Origin: Rickettsia typhi
GTDB lineage: Bacteria > Pseudomonadota > Alphaproteobacteria > Rickettsiales > Rickettsiaceae
Direction: 5' to 3'
Length of the DNA stretch: 64,000 bases
Assembly (NCBI GenBank): GCA_945875975.1
Contig: CAMCMD010000002.1
Coordinates: 1 to 64,000, forward strand
The position numbers were made by a program, and so were the translations under genes. Under the pieces are notes generated by a model. It saw only the letters and a list, made by a program, of their open reading frames with translations, was not told the DNA's origin and searched no databases. Positions 36,666 through 46,965 of the stretch are shown here, piece after piece. Each line of letters starts with the position of its first letter. The stretch's first letter is position 1.

Positions 36666-36920
36666 ATGCACGGTGATAATTATAGTAAAATGATAAAGAG
36701 AGTTCTTGGCCTGGCAACAAGGCTTGGTAAGATTGAGTATAGGATAGGAGAAAGTCTAGTAGGTCTTTATAAAAACCAGATTTTGTTTGGAAAGATAGAA
36801 CATAATATGATTTACTTGCTTAATTCTCACAATGAATTCGATAAAATAGATATAGAGTTGCTTGAGCAAGAAGACCTTTTTACAAAGCAGGCACAAAAAG
36901 CATATAGTTATATTGAATAA
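36666..36920 (+). CDS. Small hypothetical protein, weakly TfoX-like
   Basis: 84 residues. ESLVGLYKNQILFGKIEHNM followed by IYLL resembles the strand pair of TfoX N-terminal domains, and the end (LFTKQAQKAYSYIE) resembles their final helix, but the Met-Phe-Gly-Gly hallmark is missing. After the stop, another frame stays open to 37023 (about 34 codons, TESLSTLSSFDDGEINVID), so a frameshift could have shortened the gene. It may be a degenerate regulator or an unrelated lineage protein. Confidence 0.45.
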   Translation: MHGDNYSKMIKRVLGLATRLGKIEYRIGESLVGLYKNQILFGKIEHNMIYLLNSHNEFDKIDIELLEQEDLFTKQAQKAYSYIE

Positions 36921-37064
36921 CAACTACTTCTACACTAAATGTAAGACCGAATCTTTGTCAACACTAAGTTCATTTGATGATGGAGAAATTAACGTCATAG
37001 ATAACTCTTTTACTTCTGAATAAAGGCATCCTCCTCCCCCCTTATTACTAGGTGCTTTTAGTCC

Positions 37065-38279
37065 CTATAAGAAAGCGCTTCTGGTTTTAAGATTATTAGT
37101 ATTGCTATAATAAAATAACATAAGAGAAATAGAAAATAACATTGCAAATAAATAAGCAAAGTTATTTATCGTATTGCTATGAAAGGTTGAAATCATAAAA
37201 CTAACACCTGCCGTCATCAGATAATACATTGCGCCGAAGATAGATCCGGCAGATCCCGTTACCTTTTGATAATCTTCAAGCGCATGGCGTAATAGCATTG
37301 GTACAACCATCGCATGCCCCATAAGATGTATTGCCATTGGTCCAAAAATTAGCAAAGCAACATATGTTGCTTCATCTGTATCAATCTGTGATCCAATTAA
37401 TAGCATAATACAGCCAACTGCACTCAAGATAAAGCCAGCCACCCTGATTTTAAGCGTACTAACAAATTTACGTACTAAATATCTAGTGATTAATCCTCCT
37501 GATAGGTTGGCAACGCTCAGAGCTAAAAACAGTTTGCCATAATTCGATGGAGACATTTCTAATCTTCCAATAAAAATAAATGGCGCTTGGATATAAAAAC
37601 CAAAGCAAATTCCGTTATACATTCCTACTATAAAAGCATAGGTAAGAAGCGTTTTGTCTTTCAATGCAACTTTTAAGACCGTAAAAAATCTATTATTTTT
37701 TGTGGACCCAATATATACATTAGTTTCTGGAAGAAATTTTATATATATGCCAAGTAATATAGTTGACAGCAAAATAAGAAAATCGAAAATATATTGCCAT
37801 TGCTCAAAATACTCAATGATATAGCCACCCAGCGCTGAACCTATTGAAGGTACAAATGCCATAATGGTTGAAACGCTAGCATAAATATATGACAATTCCC
37901 ATCCTTTATAGGAATCACGGGCCATAGCCTGAGCAATTACTGATCCTACACTTGCTCCGTAGGCTTGAGTAAATCTAAATAAAATAAACATTTCTATATT
38001 AGTCGATTTACTTATAAGAAAAGTAGCTATAATATAGAAGCCTATTCCAAATATTACCACAGGTTTCCTACCGTAAATATCTGATATTCTCCCTAAAGTA
38101 AAAATTCCTAAGGCAAATCCAACATAGTAAGCACTGGTAGATGACTGAGCAATACTGCCATCAGTATTTAATTGCCGCGCTATTTCAGGTAAAGCGGCTG
38201 AATAAACTGTTTCGGTTAAGGTCGAAAGAGATATAAGGCAATAAAGCAAAATTGGTGGAACTTTTCCTATTACTTTCAT
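37065..38279 (-). CDS. Bcr/CflA-family MFS drug exporter
   Basis: 404 residues, about 12 helices. The N-terminal half has LGRISDIYGRKPVVIFGIGF, a good MFS A-motif, and FRFTQAYGASVGSVIAQAMA with RDSYKG, the segment that marks the Bcr/CflA subfamily. These export drugs or sulfonamides, bicyclomycin and cysteine in other bacteria; the substrate here is unknown. It lies next to ychF with a 20-base gap, on the same strand. Confidence 0.88.
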   Translation of the reverse strand: MKVIGKVPPILLYCLISLSTLTETVYSAALPEIARQLNTDGSIAQSSTSAYYVGFALGIFTLGRISDIYGRKPVVIFGIGFYIIATFLISKSTNIEMFILFRFTQAYGASVGSVIAQAMARDSYKGWELSYIYASVSTIMAFVPSIGSALGGYIIEYFEQWQYIFDFLILLSTILLGIYIKFLPETNVYIGSTKNNRFFTVLKVALKDKTLLTYAFIVGMYNGICFGFYIQAPFIFIGRLEMSPSNYGKLFLALSVANLSGGLITRYLVRKFVSTLKIRVAGFILSAVGCIMLLIGSQIDTDEATYVALLIFGPMAIHLMGHAMVVPMLLRHALEDYQKVTGSAGSIFGAMYYLMTAGVSFMISTFHSNTINNFAYLFAMLFSISLMLFYYSNTNNLKTRSAFL

Positions 38280-38299
38280 AACTTAATTACATTATTTTG

Positions 38300-39394
38300 C
38301 TAAACATTAAACCTAAAATGTACAACATCTCCATCTTGCATAACATAATCTTTTCCCTCAACGCGCATTTTGCCAAGCTCTTTTGCCCTGGCTTCGCTTC
38401 CAATTGCAAGATATTCTTCACAGGAAATAACTTCAGCTCTAATAAAACCTTTCTCAAAATCCGTATGTATAATACCAGCAGCAGCTGGTGCAAGAGATCC
38501 GGTTTCAAAAGTCCAAGCGTGAGCTTCTTTAGGCCCGATAGTAAAAAATGACTTTAAGCCGAGGAGAGAATGAGCCGATTTTATAATTTTGCTAAGGCCT
38601 GGTTCTGATAAATTAAGGCTTTCAAGAAATTCTTGTTTTTCTATTGGATCTTCTAGAATAGATATTTCTGCTTCAATTTTAGAAGAGATAATTACTACGT
38701 TTGCCCCTTCGGAAATTGTTTTTTGCTCTACCAGTTGCGAATAACTATTGCCAGACGTGGCTTCTGATTCAAGAACATTACACACATATAAAATTGGCTT
38801 TGAAGTAAGTAACTGAAGAGCAGCTAGTTCTTTTGCATCAACTTTACCTATTAATGATCTAACAGGCCTCCCCTCCTCTAGCACTTTTCTGCAAATTTCC
38901 AGAAGTTCTACTTGTAACTGTAATATTTTATCAGTCTTAGCCTTTTTTATTAAATTAGGCAGGCGTTTATCTACAGAATCTAGGTCTGCGATAATTAACT
39001 CAGTTTCTATTACTTCTGCATCTTCAACAGGATCAATTTTACCATGTACATGCGTAATATCTGGATCCTCAAAACAACGTAGAACATGAATAATAGCATC
39101 AACCTCTCTAATATGAGATAAAAATTTATTACCTAATCCTTCTCCTTTACTAGCGCCTTTAACAAGACCAGCTATATCAACAAATTCAATAAACTCTGGT
39201 ATGATTTTAGCCGAACCGGCAGTTTTGGCTAACCTGTTAAGACGAGAATCTGGTACTGGAACAACACCAGTATTTGGTTCAATCGTGCAAAAAGGGTAAT
39301 TGGCTGCCTCTGCATTGCTACTTGCAGTTAGGGCATTAAATAAAGTTGATTTACCAACGTTAGGTAACCCAACGATTCCACATTTAAGTCTCAT
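38300..39394 (-). CDS. ychF: Redox-regulated ATPase YchF
   Basis: OBG-type P-loop protein that prefers ATP over GTP and binds ribosomes. 364 residues: Walker A GLPNVGKSTLFNALT at about 8-22, switch/G3 DIAGLVKGASKGEGLGNKFL, the helical insert with coiled coil (about 120-200), and a C-terminal TGS domain (FTIGPKEAHAWTFETGSLAP, VISCEEYLAIGSEARAKELG, DGDVVHFRFNV). The end is complete. It probably shares a transcript with pth upstream. Confidence 0.96.
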   Translation of the reverse strand: MRLKCGIVGLPNVGKSTLFNALTASSNAEAANYPFCTIEPNTGVVPVPDSRLNRLAKTAGSAKIIPEFIEFVDIAGLVKGASKGEGLGNKFLSHIREVDAIIHVLRCFEDPDITHVHGKIDPVEDAEVIETELIIADLDSVDKRLPNLIKKAKTDKILQLQVELLEICRKVLEEGRPVRSLIGKVDAKELAALQLLTSKPILYVCNVLESEATSGNSYSQLVEQKTISEGANVVIISSKIEAEISILEDPIEKQEFLESLNLSEPGLSKIIKSAHSLLGLKSFFTIGPKEAHAWTFETGSLAPAAAGIIHTDFEKGFIRAEVISCEEYLAIGSEARAKELGKMRVEGKDYVMQDGDVVHFRFNV

Positions 39395-39525
39395 AATTAT
39401 TTCCTTACTTATATTTTTTGAATTAATTGCTATAAAACTTTAGAATAACAGAGGATTTTCTTATATCAGAATCCATATTTTTTAACATTTAAACATAACA
39501 TAAAAAGCTACGGTTTTCACTAGTT

Positions 39526-40089
39526 TTAAACAGAAATAGCTTTTTTAAATGCTTCAATATCACCTAAAATTAGCAGCTCCATATTGCTAGTTAGTAAATC
39601 AATATTTCTTAAGATAAATAATTCTTCTTCTTGAGAAAATTTTCCAAGTACAAAGTCTGATATTTCGTAAGCTTTATCTTCTGGCCTACCAATGCCCATT
39701 CTGATTCTGTGATAATTTGACCCAATATGTTTATCAATAGACTTTAAACCATTGTGTCCACCTGCTCCTCCACCTATCTTATAGCCAATCTTGCCAAATT
39801 TGAGGTCTATATCATCATGAATGACTATAATTTTATCTAAAGGAATTTTATAATATGAACAAATTGACTGCACCGCTTCGCCAGATAGATTCATGTAAGT
39901 TTCTGGTTTGCAAAGTGCAATATTTTTAGATTTATGTTCTCCAAGCGCAAGTTGAGAATTAAATCTAGATTTACTTTGAAATAGTAAGCGATATTCTCTA
40001 GATAAAGCATCTACAGCCGTAAAACCAATATTATGCCGGGTGCAGCTATATTCTCTACCAGGGTTACCAAGGCCAACAATTAGAAACAT
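39526..40089 (-). CDS. pth: Peptidyl-tRNA hydrolase
   Basis: Releases tRNA from stalled peptidyl-tRNA, an essential recycling step. 187 residues. IVGLGNPGREYSCTRHNIGF holds the catalytic His (about 21), KPETYMNLSG the conserved Asn, IIVIHDDIDLKFGKIGYKIG the catalytic Asp, and GGGAGGHNGLKSIDKHIG the tRNA-binding Asn. All are intact. It lies between rplY and ychF, the order common in alphaproteobacteria. Confidence 0.97.
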   Translation of the reverse strand: MFLIVGLGNPGREYSCTRHNIGFTAVDALSREYRLLFQSKSRFNSQLALGEHKSKNIALCKPETYMNLSGEAVQSICSYYKIPLDKIIVIHDDIDLKFGKIGYKIGGGAGGHNGLKSIDKHIGSNYHRIRMGIGRPEDKAYEISDFVLGKFSQEEELFILRNIDLLTSNMELLILGDIEAFKKAISV

Positions 40090-40236
40090 TCTACTTAAAC
40101 CGATACATCAAAAATGGTTTGCAAAAGTTTTTCTTTCCGTTTTTGTCATTCTACACAAAGCTTAGATATCGGTGGCAGAACGATCAAAGAACTAGCTTCG
40201 CATACATGAGAATGATATTCTGGCTCTTGTATACTT

Positions 40237-40851
40237 TTATTTCTTAGCAGCTTCAGCTGGAGCTACAGCTTCGTCAATGTCATCAGATTTACCTTTTTTA
40301 CCAACAATTGATGCTATAACAAAATTAGCATTATCTAAAAGTTTAGCACCTACTGGAATCGATAAGTCTTTTGCTTTCAAAGATGAACCTATTGGCATTG
40401 CCACTACATCAATTTCAATTTTACGAGGCAAGCTGCCCACTGGACAAAGAATTGTGGCAAATCTTTTTACTATGTTGAAGTAACCGCCTCTTTTAACACC
40501 TAAACAACTTTCTTTGTTTAAGTAAACAATTGGTATCTGTATTTTTTGCATTTTATTTTCTAAAAATACAAAATCAACATGACTTACAATGTCAGTTATT
40601 GGATGTAATTGAATTGCTTTTGGCAGAACTTTAAATTTCTTTTGACCAATTTCAAGTTCAAATAACTGAGAAATATACTGAGGTTTTCTATAATATTTGG
40701 TTATTTCCTTCTCTTCTATTGCAATAGATAAAGGCTCTTTACCTGCGCCATAGATTGTCGCGGGCACCATACCTTTTTTTCTTAAAGCCCTAGAAGCCCC
40801 TGTCCCTAATTCTTCTCGTAGTTCTGCTGCTAGAGTTAATGCTTCACTCAT
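40237..40851 (-). CDS. rplY: 50S ribosomal protein L25/Ctc
   Basis: Binds 5S rRNA. 204 residues, the long two-domain TL5/Ctc form. The N-terminus has LRTGTGASRALRKKG-like EELGTGASRALRKKGMVPAT and IYGAGKEPLSIAI, and the middle has LHPITDIVSHVDFVFLENKM. The C-terminal domain (about 95-185) is a beta-rich extension ending in an acidic/alanine tail. It is the first gene of the rplY-pth-ychF run on the minus strand. Confidence 0.94.
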   Translation of the reverse strand: MSEALTLAAELREELGTGASRALRKKGMVPATIYGAGKEPLSIAIEEKEITKYYRKPQYISQLFELEIGQKKFKVLPKAIQLHPITDIVSHVDFVFLENKMQKIQIPIVYLNKESCLGVKRGGYFNIVKRFATILCPVGSLPRKIEIDVVAMPIGSSLKAKDLSIPVGAKLLDNANFVIASIVGKKGKSDDIDEAVAPAEAAKK

Positions 40852-41086
40852 CTTTAAATATCTCCAAATTTCTTATGTAAGCCCTGGTGAGCTCTGTATT
40901 GTTTTAGACTTTTTAAGCCTCGTAATATATAGCGTCTGTCCCAAACATTCAAGAGTTTTTTATATAATTAATGTAACATAGTGAAATAGCCAAATATTCG
41001 GTAGATTGATTTTGAGTAAATGGTTATAATGAATTTTTACAAACCAACGATAATATCAGACTAAACAACTTTAAAAATTATATATT

Positions 41087-42022
41087 ATGGCAGTATTTAG
41101 TCTAGTATTTTTAAAAGTATTATCGTCGCTCTTGAGCGTATTAATTGGCTATTTGTCGGGCAAGTTCTCAAATGTAGAAAAAGATAGTATTGCTTCTTTA
41201 CTATTTTATTTCGTTGCTCCTATTGTGTTTTTTGCTATTCCAACAAGCACCGAACTAACATTTAGTTCTCTTGGAATTTTAGCACTAACTTTTGTTTTAT
41301 GTACAATGCTAAGTCTTTTTAGTTACTGGCTATATGGAAAAGTATGGCAAGATTCACATAGAAATATTTTAGCTCTATCTGCTGGAACGGGAAATAGCGG
41401 TTACGTAGTTTTGCCGATTGCAGCTGCTCTATTTGATGATCACACCCTCAGTATTTATGCGCTTGGCTTGATTGGTATTTCTATTTGTGAAGCCTCAGTT
41501 GGGTGCTATTTTTGCGCAAGAAGTGTAGGCACATTTAAGCAAAGTGTGTTGCGGGTAGCAAAATTACCACTTTTAAATGCATTCTTCTTAGGCTGCGCAA
41601 TGAGTTTTTTAGGCTTCCATCTACCCGATTTTTTTGATGATTTTATTAGCAATATGAAAGGCGCTTTCTCAATATTGGGTATGGTAACTATTGGACTCGC
41701 TCTATCGAGTATTAAAGAATTTGATTTTGATATAAAATTTACTGCTGCTGCCTTTGCTAGTAAATTTCTATTTTATCCGGCGCTATTTAATATATTTATT
41801 TTACTGGACCGTTTTTATTTTAAATGGCTTGATGTCAACTATTATAACGCTCTACAGTTGCTCTGCGTTGCACCAATGGCTACTAATACAATTGTACTAG
41901 CGTCACTGTATAAAATTTATCCGGAGAAAGTAGCAACTGCGGTATTGCTTTCTTTGCTCTTTGTTTTACTATACATGCCCATTATGGCGACGATTTTCCT
42001 TGAAGGAATTCTTACTACATAG
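41087..42022 (+). CDS. AEC-family transporter
   Basis: 311 residues with about 10 membrane helices, as in the auxin efflux carrier family. VIGYLSGKF-like VLIGYLSGKFSNVEKDSIAS near the start, the central AGTGNSGYVVLPIAAALFDD (discontinuous helix) and the late LQLLCVAPMATNTIVLASLY fit the family fold. Bacterial members move malonate, malate or other organic acids; the substrate here is unknown. It starts a plus-strand run through trxB, dnaB, nagZ and sodB. Confidence 0.85.
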   Translation: MAVFSLVFLKVLSSLLSVLIGYLSGKFSNVEKDSIASLLFYFVAPIVFFAIPTSTELTFSSLGILALTFVLCTMLSLFSYWLYGKVWQDSHRNILALSAGTGNSGYVVLPIAAALFDDHTLSIYALGLIGISICEASVGCYFCARSVGTFKQSVLRVAKLPLLNAFFLGCAMSFLGFHLPDFFDDFISNMKGAFSILGMVTIGLALSSIKEFDFDIKFTAAAFASKFLFYPALFNIFILLDRFYFKWLDVNYYNALQLLCVAPMATNTIVLASLYKIYPEKVATAVLLSLLFVLLYMPIMATIFLEGILTT

Positions 42023-42050
42023 TCAATCACAACTTAAAACACGGTAAAGT

Positions 42051-42995
42051 ATGGAACAATCTATTACTAAAACTAAAATCCTAATTATTGGCTCAGGACC
42101 AGCAGGCTTAAGTGCCGCAATTTATGCAGCTAGAGCTGGATTAGAACCAATTTTGATACATGGAATGCAACCAGGTGGTCAACTGACCATTACTACTGAC
42201 GTTGAAAATTATCCTGGATTTGCCCAAACAATACAAGGCCCATGGCTAATGCAAGAAATGGAGAAGCAAGCAGAAAAAGTTGGTACTAAACTTGTTTATG
42301 ACTATGTTGAAAAAATTGAGCTTAATAAAAGACCATTCAAAGCTTATACAGCATCAGGAGATATGTATGAAACTGATAGTGTAGTAATTTGTACAGGAGC
42401 TCAAGCTAAATGGTTGGGGCTTCCATCTGAACAGGAATTCCAAGGCTATGGTGTGTCCGGGTGCGCCACATGTGATGGGTTTTTCTTCAAAGACATGGAT
42501 GTTGTAGTAATAGGTGGTGGAAATACTGCTGTTGAAGAAGCCCTATTCCTTACTAATCATGCTAAAAAAGTTTATATTGTTTATCGCCGAAATCAATTCA
42601 GAGCGGAAAAAATGCTTCAAGAAAGATTATTTAAAAATGATAAGATATCAGTGATTTGGGACAGTGCATTAGACGAAATTGTTGGTACTAATAACCCTAA
42701 ATCTGTAACTGGTGTAAAAATTAAGAATATTAAATCTGGCGAAGTCTTCGATTTGCCATGCTCTGGTGTATTTATTGCAATTGGGCACAAACCGAATACA
42801 GATATTTTTAAGAACCAACTAACTATGGATGAAGAGGGTTATATAATTACAGCACCGGACTCAACTAAGACTAATATACAAGGGGTGTTTGCTGCTGGAG
42901 ACGTTCAAGATAAAATTTATCGTCAAGCAGTAACTGCTGCAGGAACTGGTTGTATGGCGGCTTTAGAGGCTGATAAATTTTTAAGAGACGTATAG
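42051..42995 (+). CDS. trxB: Thioredoxin-disulfide reductase
   Basis: Flavoenzyme that reduces thioredoxin with NADPH. 314 residues. FAD site IIGSGPAGLSAAIYAARAGL, the redox-active CATC in GYGVSGCATCDGFFF at about 136-139, NADPH site VVVIGGGNTAVEEALFL, and the C-terminal GVFAAGDVQDKIYRQAVTAA for FAD. Everything expected is present. The stop overlaps the GTG start of dnaB by one base. Confidence 0.97.
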   Translation: MEQSITKTKILIIGSGPAGLSAAIYAARAGLEPILIHGMQPGGQLTITTDVENYPGFAQTIQGPWLMQEMEKQAEKVGTKLVYDYVEKIELNKRPFKAYTASGDMYETDSVVICTGAQAKWLGLPSEQEFQGYGVSGCATCDGFFFKDMDVVVIGGGNTAVEEALFLTNHAKKVYIVYRRNQFRAEKMLQERLFKNDKISVIWDSALDEIVGTNNPKSVTGVKIKNIKSGEVFDLPCSGVFIAIGHKPNTDIFKNQLTMDEEGYIITAPDSTKTNIQGVFAAGDVQDKIYRQAVTAAGTGCMAALEADKFLRDV

Positions 42996-44446
42996 TGGAA
43001 AATATAAGTCAAACACTACTAGAACATGATTTGTTAAGAAAACTACCTGCCAACGTGCATGCAGAGCAGATGTTGCTTGGAGCTGTTCTTATTAACAGCG
43101 ATTTAATTGAGCAAATTAATGAGTTCTTGAAAGCAGATCATTTTTATGAAAAACTTCATCAAAAAATCTATCATGCTATAGAAATATTAGTTGAAAAAGG
43201 TTTAAGCGCCACTCCTGTTACTATCAAATCTATGCTTGAGAAAGATCCTTTATACCAAGAACTAAACGGTAATGAGTATATTATTAGATTAACAACAATC
43301 GCTATGGTTGTAATTAACCCTTATGATTACGGCAAAATAATCTACGACTCGGCAATTAAGAGAAATTTGATTACTATCGGTGAAGAAATTGTTAATGATG
43401 CATATAATTCCACTCTAGCACAAGAAGCTCCAGAACAATTGGAAATTGCAGAAAATAAGCTTTATCTTCTTGCTAGTGAAGGCATGAAAGAAAAAGGCTT
43501 TATTGCAATGAGAGAGTCAGTTGCTGAGTCACTTAGTAGCATAAACAGAGCTATGAAGAATACTGACCATATTACAGGCATCTCGACAGGTTATCTTGAC
43601 TTAGACAATAAGCTTTCTGGTTTTCAAAATTCTGATCTAATTATAGTTGCTGGTCGTCCATCGATGGGTAAAACAGCCTTTGCTATTAATTTTGCTTTCA
43701 ATGCTTGTAAAGCTTTGCAACGAAAGACTAACGAAGGAGAGAAGCCTCCCGCAGTAGGCTTTTTTTCTTTAGAAATGTCTTCAGAACAGCTAGCAAGTCG
43801 TTTGCTTTCTATGATGGCCAGGGTTGATTCAACAAATCTACGTAATGGCAAGGTAAATGAAGAGCATTACAACGATCTGCGCAAGGCAGCTGCTGAATTA
43901 TCAGAGATGCCATTTTTTATAGATGATACCCCTGCTCTATCTATTTCAGCTGTTAGGTCTAGAGCAAGAAAACTTAAGAGAAAACATAATTTAGGTATTA
44001 TTTTTGTTGATTATTTACAATTACTTACTGGGTCTAGTAAATCAGAGAACAGAGTGTTAGAAATCTCTCAAATTACTCAAGGTCTTAAAGCCATTGCTAA
44101 AGAATTGAATATCCCTGTTATTGCTCTATCTCAGCTTTCAAGAGCAGTAGAACAAAGAGAAGATAAAAGACCCCTACTTTCAGATTTGCGGGAATCTGGT
44201 TCAATTGAGCAAGATGCTGATCTAGTTATGTTCTTGTACAGAGAAGAATATTACTTACGCAGAAAAGAACCAGCCCCTGGTGATCCAAAATATTCTGAAT
44301 GGCAAGCCGCTCTTGATAGAGCTCATAATATAGCAGAAATATTGATTGCAAAACACAGGAATGGGTCAGTTGGCAATGTTCAGCTATATTATGTTGATAA
44401 ATTCTCCAGTGTTGGTAATCTAGACAGATCGCATAAACAAAATTAA
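42995..44446 (+). CDS. dnaB: Replicative DNA helicase DnaB
   Basis: Hexameric 5'-3' helicase of the replication fork. 483 residues from GTG. The N-terminal domain (about 15-115) begins LPANVHAEQMLLGAVLINSD. The RecA-like domain has Walker A VAGRPSMGKTAFAINFAFNA, Walker B LGIIFVDYLQLLTG, and the LSRAVEQREDKRPLLSDLRE segment with the arginine finger region. No intein is present. Confidence 0.97.
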   Translation: MENISQTLLEHDLLRKLPANVHAEQMLLGAVLINSDLIEQINEFLKADHFYEKLHQKIYHAIEILVEKGLSATPVTIKSMLEKDPLYQELNGNEYIIRLTTIAMVVINPYDYGKIIYDSAIKRNLITIGEEIVNDAYNSTLAQEAPEQLEIAENKLYLLASEGMKEKGFIAMRESVAESLSSINRAMKNTDHITGISTGYLDLDNKLSGFQNSDLIIVAGRPSMGKTAFAINFAFNACKALQRKTNEGEKPPAVGFFSLEMSSEQLASRLLSMMARVDSTNLRNGKVNEEHYNDLRKAAAELSEMPFFIDDTPALSISAVRSRARKLKRKHNLGIIFVDYLQLLTGSSKSENRVLEISQITQGLKAIAKELNIPVIALSQLSRAVEQREDKRPLLSDLRESGSIEQDADLVMFLYREEYYLRRKEPAPGDPKYSEWQAALDRAHNIAEILIAKHRNGSVGNVQLYYVDKFSSVGNLDRSHKQN

Positions 44447-44463
44447 ATAATCTGGATAATATT

Positions 44464-45543
44464 ATGATACCAATAATTTTCGGTATTAGCGGCACAAAGT
44501 TGACCCAAGAAGAACTAGATTTATTTAGGGTACATCAAGTTGCTGGATTTATTCTATTTTCTCGCAATGTTGAGTCAAAAGGTCAAGTTATTGAACTAAC
44601 CAATATGCTTAAAGGATTGTATTCTGAGAGAGAAGTGCCTATATTTGTTGATCAAGAAGGCGGTAGAGTTGCTAGAATCAAGCCTCCGATCGCTGCTAGG
44701 TTATACCCTTCAGCTGAGCATTTTTCCAACATTTATAATGACGACAGATTAAGAGCAAAACTTGAGTTAAAAGCTAACTACATTCAACTGATGTCTGAGT
44801 TAAAAGAGCTTGGCATAGATTCACCATGCGCTCCCGTTTGCGATTTATCTTTTGAAGGAGCGAGTGATGTCATAGGAGATAGAAGCTTTGGCCGTACTCC
44901 GGAAAAAGTAATTGATTTATGTAAGTCCGTTATAGCTGGTATACAGCGTTGTGGTGGTTTGCCATTTATCAAGCATATTCCTGGGCATGGGCGGTCTATC
45001 GTTGATAGTCACTTTGATTTACCAATTATAACTGCTACCCTTGAAGAGCTGGAAGCAACTGATTTTAAGGTTTTTAAAGAATTAGCTTTGGAAAAAGTAT
45101 GGGCAATGACCGCCCATATTGTATATACATCAATTGACCCAGATCTGCCGGCTACGACATCGAAACGAGTTATAGACTATATTAGAAATAACATAGGTTT
45201 CAAAGGCAACTTAGTATCCGATGATTTAGGTATGTATGCTCTGCATGGTGACGTAGGGAAAAAACGCTCTACGCTTAAAAAAGCAATAGCACTTGCGGAA
45301 GGTAATTTAGAGTGGAGGAAAGATTATTCCGAATCTTTAAAGAACCTATTCGACATAGAAACTGCTCAAGCTACTAATTTGGCAATAATCGAGCTATGTA
45401 AGAAGAAATTAGCTGAATCTAAGGTTGAATTTCTTGCAAGCCTTGCTAAAATAACTAGAATGAGCCTTGATGCTGGATGTGATTTGGCTCTTCATTGCAG
45501 CGGCGACATAGATGAAATGCGCACCATTTGTAATATAAAATAG
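44464..45543 (+). CDS. nagZ: Beta-N-acetylglucosaminidase NagZ
   Basis: Glycoside hydrolase family 3 enzyme that removes GlcNAc from muropeptides in cell-wall recycling. 359 residues. The active-site loop IKHIPGHGRSIVDSHFDLPI holds the His of the Asp-His pair, and LVSDDLGMYAL carries the nucleophile Asp. IFVDQEGGRVARIKPP is also conserved. It implies that the cell turns over peptidoglycan, in line with dapA, dapB and rlpA. Cytoplasmic; no signal peptide. Confidence 0.93.
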   Translation: MIPIIFGISGTKLTQEELDLFRVHQVAGFILFSRNVESKGQVIELTNMLKGLYSEREVPIFVDQEGGRVARIKPPIAARLYPSAEHFSNIYNDDRLRAKLELKANYIQLMSELKELGIDSPCAPVCDLSFEGASDVIGDRSFGRTPEKVIDLCKSVIAGIQRCGGLPFIKHIPGHGRSIVDSHFDLPIITATLEELEATDFKVFKELALEKVWAMTAHIVYTSIDPDLPATTSKRVIDYIRNNIGFKGNLVSDDLGMYALHGDVGKKRSTLKKAIALAEGNLEWRKDYSESLKNLFDIETAQATNLAIIELCKKKLAESKVEFLASLAKITRMSLDAGCDLALHCSGDIDEMRTICNIK

Positions 45544-45552
45544 GAAATTAAC

Positions 45553-46194
45553 ATGACATATTGTGACTATTCTAACCAAGAGAACTATCCTTTTGAATTA
45601 CCTGAATTACCATACGAAAGAGATGCATTTACTCCTAATTTCTCTTCGGAAACATTTGATTACCATCATGGCAAACATCATAATGCTTATGTAACTAATT
45701 TGAATAACCTCCTAAAAGATAATAAAGAATTTACTGAAATGGATCTTGAGCAAATAATTACCAAATCTTGCAATTCGAATGCGGCAATTTTTAATAATGC
45801 ATCTCAAATCTGGAACCATACATTTTTTTGGCATTCAATTAAGCCCAATGGTGGTGGCAAGCCTCATGGAAATGTTGCCGAGCTTATTAACACCAATTTT
45901 GGTTCTTATGACAACTTCGTTACTGAATTCAAACAAGCTGCAGTATCTCAGTTTGGTAGTGGGTGGGCATGGTTGGTACATAACCCAAAAAATAAGAAGC
46001 TTCAAATCATTAAAACAGCAAATGCAGAAACTCCATTAACCCAAGGGTTAGATCCGTTGATTGCTTGCGATGTTTGGGAGCATGCTTACTATATCGATTA
46101 CAGAAATAAACGCCCAGATTATGTATCTATTTTTATAGAAAAAATGATAAATTGGGATTTTGCAGAGATGCACTTAAATCGAGCAAGACAGTAG
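45553..46194 (+). CDS. sodB: Superoxide dismutase (Fe type)
   Basis: Removes superoxide. 213 residues; the N-terminal helices start [20 protein letters not shown]. Metal ligands are visible: His in [10 protein letters not shown], His in [10 protein letters not shown], and Asp plus His in [20 protein letters not shown] fits the Fe/Mn family, and the local sequence looks more Fe- than Mn-specific; this is a judgement. The first 13 residues are a short extension before the usual start. Confidence 0.95.
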   Translation: MTYCDYSNQENYPFELPELPYERDAFTPNFSSETFDYHHGKHHNAYVTNLNNLLKDNKEFTEMDLEQIITKSCNSNAAIFNNASQIWNHTFFWHSIKPNGGGKPHGNVAELINTNFGSYDNFVTEFKQAAVSQFGSGWAWLVHNPKNKKLQIIKTANAETPLTQGLDPLIACDVWEHAYYIDYRNKRPDYVSIFIEKMINWDFAEMHLNRARQ

Positions 46195-46382
46195 GATATA
46201 TTGAGTTTAAATTAAAAGCTATTTCCTGGATTCTAGGCAACAAATTAGGTATTAATGCCACAAGACATGCTTAATTGTCATTTTAGCTGAGACAAAAATT
46301 CAGAGCAAAATGGTACAAAAACAAGTTTTTCCTAAGTAATAATAACAAGGTAAAAGCGATAATAACAATTAAGGCTACATAA

Positions 46383-46916
46383 ATGGAAAGTTACTCTACC
46401 CTATTTCTACAATTGCAGAAATTTATGCCTAAGTTCATTTCAGGCATTTTTGCTATTATTCCTTTTTTAATACTATGGCTGATCATCAAGCCTGTATTTA
46501 GTAAAATTATTGCTAAGTCAGAAGTTTCATCCAAAAATTCGTCCATAGTTTATTTAGGCAAATCGATTAGCATAGCAATTTGGATTACTGCTCTATTAAC
46601 TGTCCTTGGTACTTGGGGAGTTGATATCAGCGCTTTAGTTGCAGGGCTAGGTTTGACAGGATTTGCCATTGGTTATGCTTTAAAAGATGTCTTAGTAAAC
46701 GTTGTGGCAGGAATAATGATAATATTTTATAAAACAGTAGAAATTAATACACATGTAGCCCTTCTAGATGTTGAAGGAGTAGTTATAGATGTAGATCTTC
46801 GGTACACTACAATTCAGGGTGCTAAAGCAAAACATCTAATTCCCAACTCTCGGCTATTGTCAGAGACAATTACAATATTTAATAAAAAAATTACTCATAA
46901 TAAAAAAACAAAGTAA
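46383..46916 (+). CDS. Short MscS-type mechanosensitive channel
   Basis: 177 residues. Two helices (about 15-35 and 55-78) precede the pore helix, which reads GVDISALVAGLGLTGFAIGY followed by ALKDVLVNVVAGIMIIF. The beta domain follows (HVALLDVEGVVIDVDLRYTT and LIPNSRLL). The C-terminal alpha/beta cage of E. coli MscS is missing, as in other minimal members. It opens under membrane tension to protect against osmotic shock. Confidence 0.88.
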   Translation: MESYSTLFLQLQKFMPKFISGIFAIIPFLILWLIIKPVFSKIIAKSEVSSKNSSIVYLGKSISIAIWITALLTVLGTWGVDISALVAGLGLTGFAIGYALKDVLVNVVAGIMIIFYKTVEINTHVALLDVEGVVIDVDLRYTTIQGAKAKHLIPNSRLLSETITIFNKKITHNKKTK

Positions 46917-46965
46917 AAACACCTATCCTACTGAATATAATCTTATGCATTAAACCAAGATCAGT

